Below, one piece after another: positions 44,524-53,905 of a DNA stretch of 64,000 nt. Position 1 is the first letter of the stretch. Each line of letters starts with the position of its first letter. A program made the translations under genes and the position numbers. The notes below the pieces were generated by a model, which had not been told where the DNA came from, did not search any database, and saw only the letters and a list, made by a program, of their open reading frames with translations. Location: positions 1 through 64,000 of the forward strand of contig NZ_JBFUPW010000004.1 of NCBI RefSeq assembly GCF_041360795.1, written 5' to 3'. The stretch is from Arthrobacter_E sp041360795. GTDB taxonomy: Bacteria > Actinomycetota > Actinomycetes > Actinomycetales > Micrococcaceae.

Positions 44524-47500
44524 ATGACTCACTCGCTTGCGAAAGCAACCTTGGGGAGTGCCCTGACCGCCGCGTTGATCGCGGCCCCTTTGGCGACCGC
44601 GCCGGCCTTCGCGCTGGTCAACACGGTCGCCACACCGGGCACCTCCTCCGTCATCATCGATGAGGCTTATCTGAGTGGAGGCAGCGCAGGGGCTGCCTAC
44701 CGCAACAAGTTCGTGGAGCTGTACAACTCCTCGGACGCACCCGTCTCGCTGGACGGCTGGTCACTCCAGTACCGTTCCGGCACCGGGACCGCCGCCCCCA
44801 ACTCCGTGACCGCGCTCCGTGGGAACATCCCCGCCAAGGGGACGTTCCTCATCAAGGGCGGCAGCAACAACGCGGCCTCCACGGCGGCGGAGCTGCCCAC
44901 CCCGGACCAGGACGCGCCGTCGTTCAACCCGTCCGGCACCACGGGCACCGTCATCCTCGCCCGCCAGGCCACGGCTCTCAGCGGTCTCGGCACCGGCAGC
45001 CAGGTCGAGCCGACCAACGTGGCCGACCTCCTCGGCTACGGCACGAGCAACACGTACGAGGTCAAGGCGGCCACGGCGCCGTCGTCGAACACCGACGTCA
45101 AGGCGCTCACCCGCAGCAACCACGCGGACAGCAACGACAACTCGGCCGATTTCAGCCTGAGCACCTCGATCACCCCGACGCCGTCGGGCGGGACGGGCGG
45201 TCCGGAACCGACGCCCACGCCCACGCCGACCCCCACCCCGACCCCGGGTGGCACCGCCACGATCGCCGAGATCCAGGGCACCGGCGCCACGAGCCCCCTC
45301 GTCGGCCAGAGCGTGACCACCAAGGGCAAGGTCACCGCCCGTTACGCCACGGGTGGCCTGAACGGCTACTACATCCAGACCCCGGGCACCGGCGGCGACC
45401 TCACCGAGGCCGGCCACCAGGCGTCCGACGCCGTGTTCGTCTACTCGCCCGCCACGGTCGGCTCGGTCGCGATCGGCGACTACGTGCAGGTCTCCGGCAC
45501 CGTCAGCGAGTACTTCGGTCAGACCCAGGTGAACGTCACGGACGCCGCCTCGCTGACCAAGCTGACCGACGCGGCTCCCGAGGTCAAGGCCACGCACTTC
45601 GCCCTCCCGGCGAGCGAGACCTTCCGTGAGTCCCTCGAGGGCATGCTCCTCGCCCCGTCCGGCGATTACACGCTCTCCGACAACTTCTACGCCAACCAGT
45701 ACGGCGAACTGACCCTCGCCAGCGGCAAGACCCCCGCGGTCCAGCCGAACGCGGTGGCTCCGTACGGCACGGCCGAGAACACGGCCGTGGCCGACGACAA
45801 CCAGGCCCGCACCATCAAGCTGGATGACGGCGCCACCACGAACTTCCTCTCCAACGCCACCACCAAGGCGCTGCCGCTGCCCTACCTGACCACCAAGGAC
45901 CCGGTCCGGGTGGGCGCTCCCGTGACGTTCAAGACCAACGTCATCCTGGGCTACGGCAACAACGCCTGGCGACTGGAGCCCCTGGAGCACCTCACCCCGG
46001 CGACCGCGGACACCGTGCAGCCGGTCTCCATCGGCAACACCCGAGCCGATGTGCCGAATGCTGTGGGCGGCAACCTCAAGCTCGCCTCGTTCAACGTCCT
46101 GAACTACTTCCCGACCACCGGTGACAGCCTCAGCGGCTGCCAGTACTACACCGACCGCGACGGCGCGCCGGTCACCGTCAAGGGCGGCTGCGACGCCCGT
46201 GGCGCCGCGACCGCTGAGCACTTCAAGCGCCAGCAGGACAAGATCGTCGCCGCGATCAACAGCTCCGGCGCCGATGTCGTGACCCTCATGGAGGTGGAGA
46301 ACTCCGCCAAGTTCGGCAAGACTCGCGACGACGCGCTGGCCAAGCTGGTCACCGCCCTCAACGACGCCAAGCCGGGCACCTGGGACTACGTCCGCAGCCC
46401 GTCGGCTCTGCCGCCGCTGAGCGATGAAGACGTCATCCGCACCGCCTTCATCTACAAGAAGGCCGTGGCGGAGCCGGTGGGCGAATCCGTCATCCACAAC
46501 GACACCACCGCCTTCGCGAGCGCCCGCAAGCCGCTCGCCCAGGTGTTCAAGCCCGTGGGCGGCACCCAGGCGCAGGAATTCATCGCCGTGGCCAACCACT
46601 TCAAGTCGAAGAGCTCCGCGGCCACCCCGGACGACACGGACAAGGGACAGGGCGCGTCCAACCTCGCCCGCGTCGCCCAGTCCAAGTCGCTGCTCGGCTT
46701 CGTGGACACCCTGACGAAGGACAAGGGCACCGACAAGGTCTTCCTGATCGGTGACTTCAACGCCTACAGCAAGGAAGACCCGCTGAACGTCCTCACCGAC
46801 GCCGGCTACGTCGACCAGGACGGCAAGGCCAAGAACGCCGACGGATCCCAGAAGCACTCCTACGTGTTCAGCGGCCTGTCCGGTTCTCTGGACCACATCT
46901 TCGCCTCCCCGTCGGCGGAGAAGATGGTCAACGGCGCGGACATCTGGAACATCAACTCCGTGGAGTCCGTCGCCCTGGAGTACAGCCGCTGGAACTACAA
47001 CGTGACCAGCTTCTACGCTCCGGACCAGTACCGCTCCAGCGACCACGATCCCGTGATCGTGGGCCTGAACACCACCCCCGCGCCCACCAGCGCGAAGGTG
47101 AACCTGCTCGGCGTGAACGACTTCCACGGCCGCATCGACAACAACACCGTCAACGTCGCGGGCACTCTGGAGAAGCTCCGCGCCGCCGCCACCCCGGGCA
47201 GCACCGCCTTCGTCTCCGCCGGTGACAACATCGGTGCCTCCCTCTTCGCCTCCTCCATGGCGAAGGACCAGCCCACCATCGACGTGCTCAACACGCTGGG
47301 CCTCACCGCCTCGGCCGTGGGCAACCACGAGTTCGACGGCGGCTGGGCCGATCTGCGTGACCGCGTGATCGCCGGGGGGAACAACGCGAAGTTCCCGTAC
47401 CTGGGCGCGAACGTGTACAAGAAGGGCACACAGGAACCGGCACTGCCCGAATACGAGATCCTCGACCTCAACGGCGTGAAGGTGGCAGTGGTGGGCGCCG

Positions 47501-49086
47501 TGACCCAGGAGGTCCCCTCCCTGGTCACCCCGGGCGGCATCGCCGATCTCGACTTCGGTGACCCGGTCGACGCCGTGAACCGCGTGGCCACGAAGATCAA
47601 GGACGGCAAGCTCGCCGACGTGATCGTCGCCGAGTACCACGAGGGCGCCGGAGCCGGCACCCCGGACGGCGCGACCCTCCAGCAGGAGATTGCCGCCGGT
47701 GGGGCCTTCGCCAAGATCGTGACCGAGACCAGCCCGGCCGTCGGAGCCATCTTCACGGGCCACACTCACAAGGAGTACGCCTGGGACGGTCCCGTCCCCG
47801 GCCAGGACGGCAAGACCCGTCCCGTGGTCCAGACCGGCAGCTACGGCGCGAACATCGGCCAGATCGAGCTGACCGTGGACCTCGCCTCCAAGCAGGTCTC
47901 CGCGTACTCGGCCCGTAACGTCGCCCGCACCACGGACGCCGCCGCCGATCTCATCGCGGCCTACCCCCGCGTGAAGCAGGTGGACACGATCGTGAAGAAG
48001 GCACTCGCGGACGCCGCCGTCGTCGGCAATCAGCCGGTCGGCAAGGTGACCAAGGACATCACCACCGCCTTCACGAAGGACCCGACCACGGGCGCCCCGG
48101 TGCGTGACGACCGTTCCAGCGAGTCCACCCTGGGCAACCTGGTGGCCGACTCGCTGGTCGCCTCGCTCAAGGACCCGACCGTGGGTGGCGCCGAGATCGG
48201 CGTGGTCAACCCCGGCGGTCTGCGCAACGAGCTGTACTACGGCACGGACGGCACCATCACCTACGCCCAGGCCAACGCGGTGCTGCCGTTCGTGAACAAC
48301 CTCTGGACCACGTCCCTCACGGGCGCCCAGTTCAAGACGCTCCTGGAGCAGCAGTGGCAGACCAACCCGGACGGCACCGTGCCGAGCCGCCCGTACCTGC
48401 AACTGGGTCTCTCCAAGAACATCAACTACACCTACGACGCCGCCCGCCCCGCGGGTGACCGCGTGACCTCCATCCAGGTCAACGGTCAGCCGCTGGATCC
48501 GGCCAAGTCCTACCGGATCGGGACGTTCAGCTTCCTGGCCACCGGTGGCGACAACTTCCGGATCTTCAAGGACGGCGCCAACACCCGTGACTCCGGCCTG
48601 GTGGACCGTGACGCCTGGATGGCCTTCCTCAAGGCCAACTCCCCGGTGTCCCCGGATTTCGCCCGTCGCAGCGTGGCCGTCGTGAACTCCACCCCGGCCA
48701 GCGTGAAGGCCGGGGAGAAGATCCAGGCCGCGGTGTCGAAGCTGGATCTCACCTCGCTGGGCAGCCCGGTGAACACCTCGCTCGAGGCCACGTTCACCGA
48801 TGCCGCGGGCAAGGCCACCGCCCTGGGCGCCGTTCCGGTCTCGGGTGGCGCCGCCACCGTGAGCCTGGCCGTTCCGGCCGGCGCCGCGGCGGGTGCGGGT
48901 GTCCTGCAGCTGAAGGCCGCGGAGTCGGGCACGACGGTGAAGGTCAGCGTCACCGTCGCCAAGACCGAGGTGCCGCAGCCGGCCTGCACCAAGCCCGTTC
49001 CGCCGAAGCACTGGTGGGACGTGGCGGGCTGGGCCAAGTACGCCCTGGCGTGGATCGGTTACCTCACGTGCCTCGTGAAGGGCTGA
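44524..49086 (+). CDS. Secreted multidomain nuclease/5'-nucleotidase (ExeM/NucH plus UshA-type)
   Basis: The 1520-residue exported protein starts with a signal peptide (about residues 1-32). In order it has a lamin-tail domain (about 38-170), a Pro-Thr linker (near 225-240), an ExeM-type OB region (about 242-350), an endonuclease/exonuclease/phosphatase domain (about 515-845: LASFNVLNYF, IGDFNAYSKED, SSDHDPVIVG), a metallophosphatase (about 859-1150: LLGVNDFHGR, VGNHEFDGG, GHTHKE), a 5'-nucleotidase C-terminal domain (about 1165-1380) and an Ig-like tail. It should degrade extracellular DNA and dephosphorylate the nucleotides to recover phosphate. The ribosome site is weak. Confidence 0.92.
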   Translation: MTHSLAKATLGSALTAALIAAPLATAPAFALVNTVATPGTSSVIIDEAYLSGGSAGAAYRNKFVELYNSSDAPVSLDGWSLQYRSGTGTAAPNSVTALRGNIPAKGTFLIKGGSNNAASTAAELPTPDQDAPSFNPSGTTGTVILARQATALSGLGTGSQVEPTNVADLLGYGTSNTYEVKAATAPSSNTDVKALTRSNHADSNDNSADFSLSTSITPTPSGGTGGPEPTPTPTPTPTPTPGGTATIAEIQGTGATSPLVGQSVTTKGKVTARYATGGLNGYYIQTPGTGGDLTEAGHQASDAVFVYSPATVGSVAIGDYVQVSGTVSEYFGQTQVNVTDAASLTKLTDAAPEVKATHFALPASETFRESLEGMLLAPSGDYTLSDNFYANQYGELTLASGKTPAVQPNAVAPYGTAENTAVADDNQARTIKLDDGATTNFLSNATTKALPLPYLTTKDPVRVGAPVTFKTNVILGYGNNAWRLEPLEHLTPATADTVQPVSIGNTRADVPNAVGGNLKLASFNVLNYFPTTGDSLSGCQYYTDRDGAPVTVKGGCDARGAATAEHFKRQQDKIVAAINSSGADVVTLMEVENSAKFGKTRDDALAKLVTALNDAKPGTWDYVRSPSALPPLSDEDVIRTAFIYKKAVAEPVGESVIHNDTTAFASARKPLAQVFKPVGGTQAQEFIAVANHFKSKSSAATPDDTDKGQGASNLARVAQSKSLLGFVDTLTKDKGTDKVFLIGDFNAYSKEDPLNVLTDAGYVDQDGKAKNADGSQKHSYVFSGLSGSLDHIFASPSAEKMVNGADIWNINSVESVALEYSRWNYNVTSFYAPDQYRSSDHDPVIVGLNTTPAPTSAKVNLLGVNDFHGRIDNNTVNVAGTLEKLRAAATPGSTAFVSAGDNIGASLFASSMAKDQPTIDVLNTLGLTASAVGNHEFDGGWADLRDRVIAGGNNAKFPYLGANVYKKGTQEPALPEYEILDLNGVKVAVVGAVTQEVPSLVTPGGIADLDFGDPVDAVNRVATKIKDGKLADVIVAEYHEGAGAGTPDGATLQQEIAAGGAFAKIVTETSPAVGAIFTGHTHKEYAWDGPVPGQDGKTRPVVQTGSYGANIGQIELTVDLASKQVSAYSARNVARTTDAAADLIAAYPRVKQVDTIVKKALADAAVVGNQPVGKVTKDITTAFTKDPTTGAPVRDDRSSESTLGNLVADSLVASLKDPTVGGAEIGVVNPGGLRNELYYGTDGTITYAQANAVLPFVNNLWTTSLTGAQFKTLLEQQWQTNPDGTVPSRPYLQLGLSKNINYTYDAARPAGDRVTSIQVNGQPLDPAKSYRIGTFSFLATGGDNFRIFKDGANTRDSGLVDRDAWMAFLKANSPVSPDFARRSVAVVNSTPASVKAGEKIQAAVSKLDLTSLGSPVNTSLEATFTDAAGKATALGAVPVSGGAATVSLAVPAGAAAGAGVLQLKAAESGTTVKVSVTVAKTEVPQPACTKPVPPKHWWDVAGWAKYALAWIGYLTCLVKG

Positions 49087-49108
49087 TCACCCCTCACCTG
49101 AGGTGACG

Positions 49109-49155
49109 ACAAGGGCCGGTTCCGATCGCATTCCGCGATCGGAACCGGCCCTTGT
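49109..49155. terminator. 21-bp-stem terminator after the nuclease gene
   Basis: A perfect 21-bp stem (49109-49129 with 49135-49155) closes a five-base loop ATTCC, between convergent genes. Confidence 0.9.
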
Positions 49156-49176
49156 CCTGTGCTTAGAACGCGCGCG

Positions 49177-49246
49177 GTGTTCAGAAGGTGCGCTGTGTTC
49201 AGAAGGTGCGCTGTGTTCAGAAGGTGCGCTGTGTTCAGAACGCGCT
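49177..49246. repeat. 18-bp tandem repeat covering the 3' end of the FAD-protein gene
   Basis: GTGTTCAGAAGGTGCGCT is repeated three times (49177-49230), with a partial fourth copy that contains the real stop of the minus-strand gene. Because 18 is a multiple of three, each unit carries a further in-frame TGA for that gene. Confidence 0.85.
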
Positions 49247-51220
49247 GAGGACGGCCCGGGCGATCTCGTCGGCGTCGCGCAGCGTGCGCTGACCGCTGCG
49301 GAACAGCTCCGTGGGCTCGCCGTCCGGTCCGCCCGAGAAGGCCTCCGCGGCGATCGCCACGCCCCACTGCACGGCGGAGAGCTGGAGGCTGAGCACGTGC
49401 AGATCTTCCTGGACCTCGCCGTTGCCCGCCACCGCACGGTACGGATGCGCCACGACGTCGAGACCGGATGCTTCCGTCGGGCCGCCTTCGGGCCGCATCA
49501 TGAGTCGTGTGCGGACGAGACCGTCCTCCAGGAGCTGACGGAGCAGGGGGGACGCCGCGGCGGACACCCGGTTGGCCGGGGCCAGGGCCTCGACCAGCGT
49601 CCGGGCCCGGACCTCGCTTCCGTCCACCCACGGTGAGGAGGCCTGGAACAGGCCGGCCGCACGGTCCACGGTGAAGCGCGGTTCCGGCCCCACGAAGTGC
49701 ACGACGCCGGCGCGGGCCAGCGCGGCCAGCTGCTCGATGCGCAGGGCCGGCGGGCCACTCGCGAGGCCTTCCACGAGCGACTCGAAGCGGCCCCGCAGTT
49801 CCGTCACCCAGGATTCCTCGGTGATGCCGCCGTCGGCCACCGCGTCCTTCAGCAGCGAACGGCCCGCGTGCAGGATAAGCACGGCGCTCTTGACCGGGTC
49901 TTTCTCCCCCGCGGCCGATCGGCGCACGTCCTCGTCGAGGGTGCGCACCACGGCGGCGTCGAACTCGGCGGCGGAATCGAAGCGCTGCAGCGCGAAGGGG
50001 GCCGCGAGCGCCCGCAGGTTCAGGCGCAGCCGCTCGGGAACGCATCGCTCGATCAGCGCCGTGACGGGGACCATCCAGTCCTCCGGGCTGTGCGCATGCG
50101 GGCGGAGCAGTTCCTCGAGCTGATCGAGGAACTCGGCCGCGTCCCGGATCGCGTTCGGATCGGAGGTGACCAGAGTGTCGTAGTAGGCCCAGAGCACATC
50201 ACGCTGCAGCAGCGGCCACAGATCGTGACCGAAGCCGGGCTTCACGCCGGACCGCCGGAACCGTTGGACCGCGGACTCGGTGAGGTACCGGAGCTGGCGT
50301 TCCTTGGGGTAGTAGCTGGAGATCTGCGCCTTGGCCTTGTACGGACCGCCGCGGCGGCTCGCGGCGTGGATCACCGGCTCGTGGCCGCTCGGCAGGTAGC
50401 GGAGTCCGCCGTCGCGCCGTTCGAAGCGTCCGCCGCGCCCTTCGGTGAGCTGACCCATGACGTCGAAGAAGTTCAGGCCCATCCCGCGGACGAGGACGGG
50501 CTCGCCACCAGGCACGAGCGACCAGTCCACATCCGCCGGGCACGCCGGTGGGAAGTAGCTGAGTCCGAGGTCCTGCGCCGCGCGATACAGCTCTCGCTGC
50601 TCCGGGTTGAGCTGGGCGGGGACGTGACCGAGGGCCAGGACGACGCGGTCCGCGGCGATGCTTCCCTCCTGGAGGTCGACCACGAACCCGCGGTCACCGG
50701 TCCGCCGGACGGCGTGGGCCTCGGTCCGGTGGTGCACCGGATGGAAGCCCCCCAGGAGCGGGTCACTCTCGATCCGCGCGACGACGGCGGCGAGCGTCTC
50801 CTCGAGGTAGCGCCCGTAGAGCGCGCGGCTGGGGAAGGTGTCGGGCCCGAGCGCGAGCAACTCAGTCCGCTCGTCCTCGCTCAGCCGGTCCCGCCCGTCT
50901 ATCTGGCCCGCGGCGACGGCGGCACGCCAGGTGTTAAAGCTGCCACCCGCCAGAGGCGCCGCCAGGTCCGGGTCTTCGGGGATGAGGGTGGGGAAGAAAC
51001 TCTGGGTGTTCATGAGGAACAGCCGGGACTGGGCGGGCTGCCAGACGTGACCGGAGCCGAGGGGGTACGGGTCCACGAGGTGCACTTCGAGACGGGCGCC
51101 GACGTCGAGGGCGCCGTCTTCACGGCGGGCCTTCCAGTTGGCGGCCAGACGCTCCAGAACACTGCTGCCGCGCGGCCCAGCACCGATCACCACCACACGA
51201 CGCACCGAATCCCCTGACAT
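49235..51220 (-). CDS. FAD/NAD(P)-binding oxidoreductase-like protein
   Basis: This 661-residue protein begins with the dinucleotide motif VVVIGAGPRGSSVLERL and has VVLALGHVPAQLNPEQ and VRGMGLNFFDVMG further on, as in the large FAD-NAD(P)-binding family of actinobacteria. The reaction is unknown; N-hydroxylation or oxidation of a small molecule is plausible. A TAGGCT -10 (51227-51232) ends six bases before the ATG, so it is probably leaderless. It is divergent from the peptidase gene. Confidence 0.82.
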   Translation of the reverse strand: MSGDSVRRVVVIGAGPRGSSVLERLAANWKARREDGALDVGARLEVHLVDPYPLGSGHVWQPAQSRLFLMNTQSFFPTLIPEDPDLAAPLAGGSFNTWRAAVAAGQIDGRDRLSEDERTELLALGPDTFPSRALYGRYLEETLAAVVARIESDPLLGGFHPVHHRTEAHAVRRTGDRGFVVDLQEGSIAADRVVLALGHVPAQLNPEQRELYRAAQDLGLSYFPPACPADVDWSLVPGGEPVLVRGMGLNFFDVMGQLTEGRGGRFERRDGGLRYLPSGHEPVIHAASRRGGPYKAKAQISSYYPKERQLRYLTESAVQRFRRSGVKPGFGHDLWPLLQRDVLWAYYDTLVTSDPNAIRDAAEFLDQLEELLRPHAHSPEDWMVPVTALIERCVPERLRLNLRALAAPFALQRFDSAAEFDAAVVRTLDEDVRRSAAGEKDPVKSAVLILHAGRSLLKDAVADGGITEESWVTELRGRFESLVEGLASGPPALRIEQLAALARAGVVHFVGPEPRFTVDRAAGLFQASSPWVDGSEVRARTLVEALAPANRVSAAASPLLRQLLEDGLVRTRLMMRPEGGPTEASGLDVVAHPYRAVAGNGEVQEDLHVLSLQLSAVQWGVAIAAEAFSGGPDGEPTELFRSGQRTLRDADEIARAVLSAF

Positions 51221-51368
51221 GGGACAAGCCTAATGGGCCGGGGGCTCCCGCGGACGGTTCCGCCCGGTCCGGGGCGGGGCCCCGGAAGGCGCCGCCGCAG
51301 GGCCGCGTGTGTCCTGCCGCGTCGACCCGGGGCGCTCCAACGCCAGTCCCTCTGTCTAGGATGAATCC

Positions 51369-53483
51369 ATGACGGCACATGACGTGGTGGACGAGAACAT
51401 CTGGCTGGAAGAGATCCATGGGGAGGGGCCGCTCGCCTGGGTGCGGGAGCAGAACGCCCGGACCGAGGAGGTCCTGGACGATGCCGAGTTCCATCAGCTC
51501 CAGGACCGCCTGCTCGAGGTCCTGGACTCGACGGATCGCATCCCGATGGTCGGCAAACGAGGCCGGTGGTATTACAACTTCTGGCGGGACGGCGAACACC
51601 CCAAGGGCCTGTGGCGGCGGACCACCTGGGAGAGCTACCTGACCGCCACGCCGGACTGGGACGTGCTGCTGGACCTCGACGCGCTGGCCTCCGAGGAAGG
51701 CGCCGAGTGGGTCTGGCACGGTGCCACGTTCCTCCGCCCGGCGCCGGGTGACGAGTGGCGTCACGCGATGATCGGCCTCTCCCCCGACGGCGGCGACGCG
51801 GTCACCTACCGCGAGTTCGACCTCGAGACCCGCGAGTTCCTGCCGGGCGGTTTCGTGCTGCCCACCGCGAAGGGCCATGTGAGCTGGGAGGACGAGAACA
51901 CCCTCCTGGTGAGCACGACGGCGGAAGGCCGCCCCGCGACGCAGTCCTCCTACCCGCGGACGAGCGCCCGCTGGCGCCGGGGCACGCCGTTGTCGGACGC
52001 TGAGCAGCTCTTCGAGGTCCCGGACGACCACATGCTCGCCTCCGTCTCCTGGGATTCGACGCCCGGCTTCGAACGACTGGCCGCGGTGGACTACGTCGAC
52101 TTCTTCAATGACGAGATCTCGCTGTGGCGGGACGGGGCCTGGGTCCGGATCGACAAGCCGGGCACCGTCAGCACCGCCTGGCACCACGAATGGATCCTCT
52201 TCCGGCCACGCGATCCCTGGACCGTGGGCGGCGCCGACTACGCCGCAGGCTCGCTCCTCGTGGCGCGCCTCGACGACTGGCTGGACGGCTCCCGTGAACT
52301 CACCGTCCTGTTCGAACCGGATTCCCGGACCTCGCTGCAGTCCTACAGCTGGACCCGGAACCACCTCCTCCTGAACCTGCTCGTGGACGTGTCCTCGCAG
52401 ATCAGGGTCCTGACGCCCCCGTCTGCAGGCGCGAGCACGGACAACCACGGCGGCGACGCGGGCGAGGCCGCCGCCGGTGAGTGGCCCTCGGACCTCCTGG
52501 ACGCCTGCCCGCCGCTGCACGACGTGAACGCCTACGCCGTCGATGACGAGGATGAGACGGACGGCGACGACTACTGGCTGGTGGCCACCGGCTTCCTCAC
52601 GCCCACGACTCTGACGCGCGGCACTATCGGCGGCGATCACGCGGAGATCAAGCGCGCGCCGTCGTTCTTCCACGAGGACGACTACGCCGTCGAGCAGCAC
52701 TTCGCCGTCTCCGCGGACGGCACGCGCGTCCCGTACTTCCAGGTGGCCCGCAAGGACCTCGTGCTGGACGGCACCAATGTCACCCAGCTGAGCGGCTACG
52801 GCGGATTCGAAGTGTCCCGGACCCCCGCGTACAGCGGCGTGGTGGGCCGGGCCTGGCTGGAGCGCGGCGGCGTCTACGTAGTGGCCAACATCCGTGGCGG
52901 CGGCGAATACGGCCCGTCCTGGCACACCGCCGCCCTGCAGGAGAAGCGCCACCGGGCGTATGAGGATTTCGCCGCCGTCGCGAAGGATCTGGTGAACCGC
53001 GACGTGACCTCGCCGCGGCTCCTCGGCTGCGCGGGCGGGTCCAACGGCGGCCTCCTGGTGGGCAACATGCTGACGCAGTACCCCGAGCTGTTCGGCGCGG
53101 TGTCCTGTGGCGTGCCGCTCCTGGACATGCGCCGCTACACGAAGCTGTCCGCGGGCGCCTCCTGGATCGCCGAGTACGGCGACCCCGAGGACCCCGAGCA
53201 GTGGGAGTTCATCAAGACGTTCTCGCCGTATCACCTGCTGCGCGACGCCGTCGACTACCCGCATTCCTTCATCTGGTCGAGCACCTCGGACGACCGCGTC
53301 GGGCCCGTCCAGGCCCGCAAGATGGCGGCGCGGATGCAGGCGATGGGTGTGCCGAACGTCTGGTACCACGAGACCATCGAGGGCGGCCATGCCGGCGCCT
53401 CCGACAACCGACAGGCCGCGGCGCTCCAGGCCCGCAACCAGCACTTCCTGTGGAAGGCGCTGACGGGTCAGCTGCCGGGCTGA
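51369..53483 (+). CDS. Prolyl oligopeptidase (S9A family)
   Basis: This 704-residue serine peptidase has an N-terminal beta-propeller (about residues 70-420) and a C-terminal alpha/beta hydrolase domain. The catalytic triad is Ser558 (GGSNGGLL), Asp641 or 642 (TSDDRVGP) and His674 (EGGHAG). There is no signal peptide, so it is cytosolic and should cut short peptides after Pro or related residues. A TAGGAT -10 (51357-51362) ends six bases before the ATG (leaderless). Confidence 0.93.
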   Translation: MTAHDVVDENIWLEEIHGEGPLAWVREQNARTEEVLDDAEFHQLQDRLLEVLDSTDRIPMVGKRGRWYYNFWRDGEHPKGLWRRTTWESYLTATPDWDVLLDLDALASEEGAEWVWHGATFLRPAPGDEWRHAMIGLSPDGGDAVTYREFDLETREFLPGGFVLPTAKGHVSWEDENTLLVSTTAEGRPATQSSYPRTSARWRRGTPLSDAEQLFEVPDDHMLASVSWDSTPGFERLAAVDYVDFFNDEISLWRDGAWVRIDKPGTVSTAWHHEWILFRPRDPWTVGGADYAAGSLLVARLDDWLDGSRELTVLFEPDSRTSLQSYSWTRNHLLLNLLVDVSSQIRVLTPPSAGASTDNHGGDAGEAAAGEWPSDLLDACPPLHDVNAYAVDDEDETDGDDYWLVATGFLTPTTLTRGTIGGDHAEIKRAPSFFHEDDYAVEQHFAVSADGTRVPYFQVARKDLVLDGTNVTQLSGYGGFEVSRTPAYSGVVGRAWLERGGVYVVANIRGGGEYGPSWHTAALQEKRHRAYEDFAAVAKDLVNRDVTSPRLLGCAGGSNGGLLVGNMLTQYPELFGAVSCGVPLLDMRRYTKLSAGASWIAEYGDPEDPEQWEFIKTFSPYHLLRDAVDYPHSFIWSSTSDDRVGPVQARKMAARMQAMGVPNVWYHETIEGGHAGASDNRQAAALQARNQHFLWKALTGQLPG

Positions 53484-53498
53484 GCGGCGGCCTGCTCC

Positions 53499-53565
53499 CC
53501 TCGCGAGATGCCAGTTGAGCACAGTGTTGAGCAGCCGAACTGTGCTCAACTGGCATCTCGCGAGG
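53499..53565. repeat. Perfect 27-bp inverted repeat after the peptidase gene
   Basis: 53499-53525 and 53539-53565 are exact inverse copies (outer CCTCGCGAGATGCC) around a 13-base spacer that itself contains GTTGAGC, a partial copy of the arm. It may act as a terminator but lacks a T run. Confidence 0.85.
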
Positions 53566-53579
53566 AGGGCCGCGTCGTT

Positions 53580-53608
53580 TTGCGTTGCGGCGGGCGCTTC
53601 GGTACTCT
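53580..53608 (+). promoter_or_regulatory. tRNA-Ser(GCT) promoter
   Basis: A -35 TTGCGT (53580-53585), a 17-base spacer and a -10 TACTCT (53603-53608) lie 22 bases before the tRNA. Confidence 0.65.
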
Positions 53609-53629
53609 TGCATGGCTAGCAAATAGCGA

Positions 53630-53721
53630 GGAGACGTGCCAGAGCGGCCGAATGGACTTCACTGCTAATGAAGGGTCGGGGTTAAACTCGACCGGGGGTT
53701 CAAATCCCCCCGTCTCCGCCA
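53630..53721 (+). tRNA. tRNA-Ser (anticodon GCT)
   Basis: Class II tRNA with acceptor GGAGACG/CGTCTCC, anticodon loop CTGCTAA (GCT), a long variable arm (GGTCGGGGTTAAACTCGACC) and T-loop TTCAAAT. CCA is encoded at 53719-53721. Confidence 0.96.
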
Positions 53722-53724
53722 ATC

Positions 53725-53750
53725 GAGCCCCGGGAAACCGGGGCTCTTTT
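53725..53750 (+). terminator. tRNA-Ser(GCT) terminator
   Basis: A GAGCCCCGG/CCGGGGCTC stem with a GAAA loop is followed by TTTTG. Confidence 0.93.
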
Positions 53751-53770
53751 GTTTGCCCACTACCCAGCGC

Positions 53771-53851
53771 GCCCCGTCGAGTTCGGGGGTCCGTTCGGAC
53801 TCGGCGGCTGCAGCCACCGAGTCCGGAACGGACCCCCGAACTCGACGGGGC
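53771..53851. repeat. 34-bp inverted repeat with a single bulge
   Basis: 53771-53804 pairs with 53817-53851 over its whole length apart from one extra C. It lies between tRNA-Ser and the fucosidase gene and may terminate the latter. Confidence 0.8.
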
Positions 53852-53905
53852 GAGTCAGCCGAACTGCCCGGTCACCCGGACCGATCAGTCACCTGAACTG
53901 CCCAG

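Noticed and set aside
45211..45245. The CCCACGCC/CCCACCCC repeats as a DNA element
   Set aside because: They encode the Pro-Thr linker of the secreted nuclease and need no other explanation.
44761..49011. A 1416-codon open frame antisense to the nuclease gene
   Set aside because: It is a shadow of a high-GC gene: rich in Gly/Arg/Val/His, with no domain and no start signals.
49177..49246. The 18-bp repeats as a CRISPR array
   Set aside because: Units are adjacent without spacers and too short; they are a plain tandem duplication. No CRISPR array is seen anywhere in the window.
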